A stretch of 64,000 bases of DNA from NCBI RefSeq assembly GCF_000247815.1, contig NC_021692.1, positions 5,468,461-5,532,460 of the forward strand, read 5' to 3'. Each line of letters starts with the position of its first letter. The stretch's first letter is position 1. The position numbers were made by a program, and so were the translations under genes. Under the pieces are notes generated by a model. The model saw nothing but the letters and a program-made list of their open reading frames with translations, ran no database searches and was not told where the DNA came from. This DNA comes from Ficedula albicollis. Taxonomy: Eukaryota; Chordata; Aves; Passeriformes; Muscicapidae. Below, in pieces: positions 62,810 through 64,000 of the stretch.

Positions 62810-64000
62810 ACTAGGTGAGTACCCAGCTCGCTCAGGCTGCTTTGGGCTCCAGGATGCTTTTTGCCTTTGTTACTGGGCGCTGATCATTCAGGTTAGGAAA
62901 TCAGTGAGGAGCAGGCCTGAGCACTTGGGAGGTTTGGATGATCATTATTTTAATTTTTCTGGTGGCCAGTTTTTGACTGCTGTACTTCCCTGTGTGGGTT
63001 TTTGAGTAAATAAATAAATGTCCTTGGGAAAGGGGGGGATAATGCCTGGATGAGTCAGTGGTGGGGACAGCAGAGTTGCCACTTGTTTGCAGTTTCTCAA
63101 AGTGCCCCTCTCACCAGATGTTTCTGTGTGCCAGAAGAGCAGCGGACTCCACGACTGGAAGAAGTTTCCAACGGTTGAAAATTAAAAATGATAGCATATC
63201 CAATCCAACCATACTAACTTGGACCCCCATCCTCCCCAACTTCAAAGGGCAAGATCTTCTCCGTCTCCTGTTGCTGAAATGAAGAGCACAATTACCTTTC
63301 CAAGAAGAATTTCTGTGTTGTAAGCAAAATGAAATTGTGCATTCCTTTTGGGACCATTTTTTTTGTCTTGAGAATTTAAAAACAAATGAAACACTATCAT
63401 AAAAAGCATGACCAGAAAATAAACTTGAGCATAATTGTGAAACAGTTAGCTTTCACTGTAGTTTCCAAGTTGAAGTTAAGGACTTTATCTCACACACTTG
63501 CAAATTTTAAAGTCATGTTTGTAGCAGGATTTTTTTCAAGTTTCCTTTTTAAATACATTTCCTTATGTATTTAATTGAGCAAAACAAGGGAGTCCTAGCC
63601 CAGAGCACCTAGGGGTTGTTAACGCTGTAAATTTAGTCCCTAATTTTTTTTATTTTTATTTTCTAGTATCACAGATAATTGTTGCACAAAACTTGGCATA
63701 TATAGGATAATGTTAAGCAGTAAGGTAACCAAGCACATGCTGTAAAAGGTAATGAATGCTTGTTTAAAGAATCCTTTCACCTTTTATGGATTACAAATGC
63801 AATCCTTGGTCCCTCCTGCCGCCCCTTTTTCACCACACTGATTTTTTTAATCTGTTTTGGTTTGTCCACTTGGAAGGGCAGTTTATATATCCTAACACTA
63901 TCCTATAAGTCTCAACAACCAGGAATCTCTGTTTTCAAAAGAGACCTATCCTACACTTGGGTATTGAGTCAATTCTTTGTGTATGAAATGATGTACAAAT
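62810..64000 (+). other. GNB1 3' UTR, spliced, running to the window edge
   Basis: Five bases after the stop a consensus donor (CTAG|GTGAGT, 62814/62815) ends the exon. The best acceptor is CCCCTCTCACCAG at 63117, so the terminal exon starts at 63118. A second AG (GTGTGCCAG) lies 17 bases further on. A junction so close behind the stop codon would not trigger nonsense-mediated decay. The terminal exon probably continues beyond the window. Confidence 0.7.
63418..63423 (+). terminator. Candidate proximal polyadenylation signal of GNB1
   Basis: AATAAA about 300 bases into the terminal exon. GNB1 transcripts in other vertebrates have long 3' UTRs, so this may be an alternative proximal site, with the main site outside the window. 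Confidence 0.4.

Overview
This window is vertebrate nuclear DNA, almost certainly from a bird and possibly a songbird (the songbird part is a weaker inference). The evidence is a split-exon gene structure with GT-AG introns, two CR1-type LINE 3' ends of the avian kind, and a gene order matching part of human 1p36.33: CFAP74, TMEM52, GNB1, all on one strand. There are no bacterial genes, operons or CRISPR arrays. Most open frames in the window are chance frames or frames kept open by low-complexity DNA.

Layout, all genes on the + strand. (1) 1-5808: the last three visible coding exons of CFAP74, a ciliary axoneme protein. The intron between the first two of these is filled by a 2.4 kb TGTCCG-type tandem array containing 36 copies of a 36-bp higher-order unit. 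A degenerate 30-bp-class minisatellite follows the middle exon. (2) 5809-13471: a spacer, a damaged GC-rich island near 10 kb, then three exons of TMEM52, a single-pass membrane protein with PPxY motifs. One of these exons is only 36 nt. The signal-peptide exon was not found. (3) 13472-28865: a gene-poor spacer with an ageing 177-bp tandem repeat, a GATGGCACC minisatellite, and two CR1 fragments. I see no CALML6, the gene expected here from human synteny. (4) 28880-30620: a GC-rich island, the likely GNB1 promoter. Most of it has been replaced by an 842-nt pure C run and a 94-nt C run. (5) 30.6-54.3 kb: a long first intron with several local tandem duplications, a perfect 28-bp-arm palindrome and one candidate untranslated exon. 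(6) 54299-64000: all nine coding exons of GNB1, the heterotrimeric G-protein beta-1 subunit. The splice phases sum exactly to 340 codons plus stop, and a spliced 3' UTR follows.

The three genes share no pathway that the sequence shows; they are together through conserved synteny. CFAP74 acts in motile cilia, TMEM52 is a little-studied membrane protein, and GNB1 is a universal signalling subunit.

The most important observations concern assembly quality and repeat biology, not a new system. Four long C runs (69, 51, 842 and 94 nt) interrupt GC-rich islands. One abuts a 16-17 base match to the Illumina adapter end, which points to two-colour no-signal (poly-G) reads having been built into the assembly. 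The TMEM52 and GNB1 5' ends should therefore be treated as unreliable. I did not find a previously undescribed biological system.
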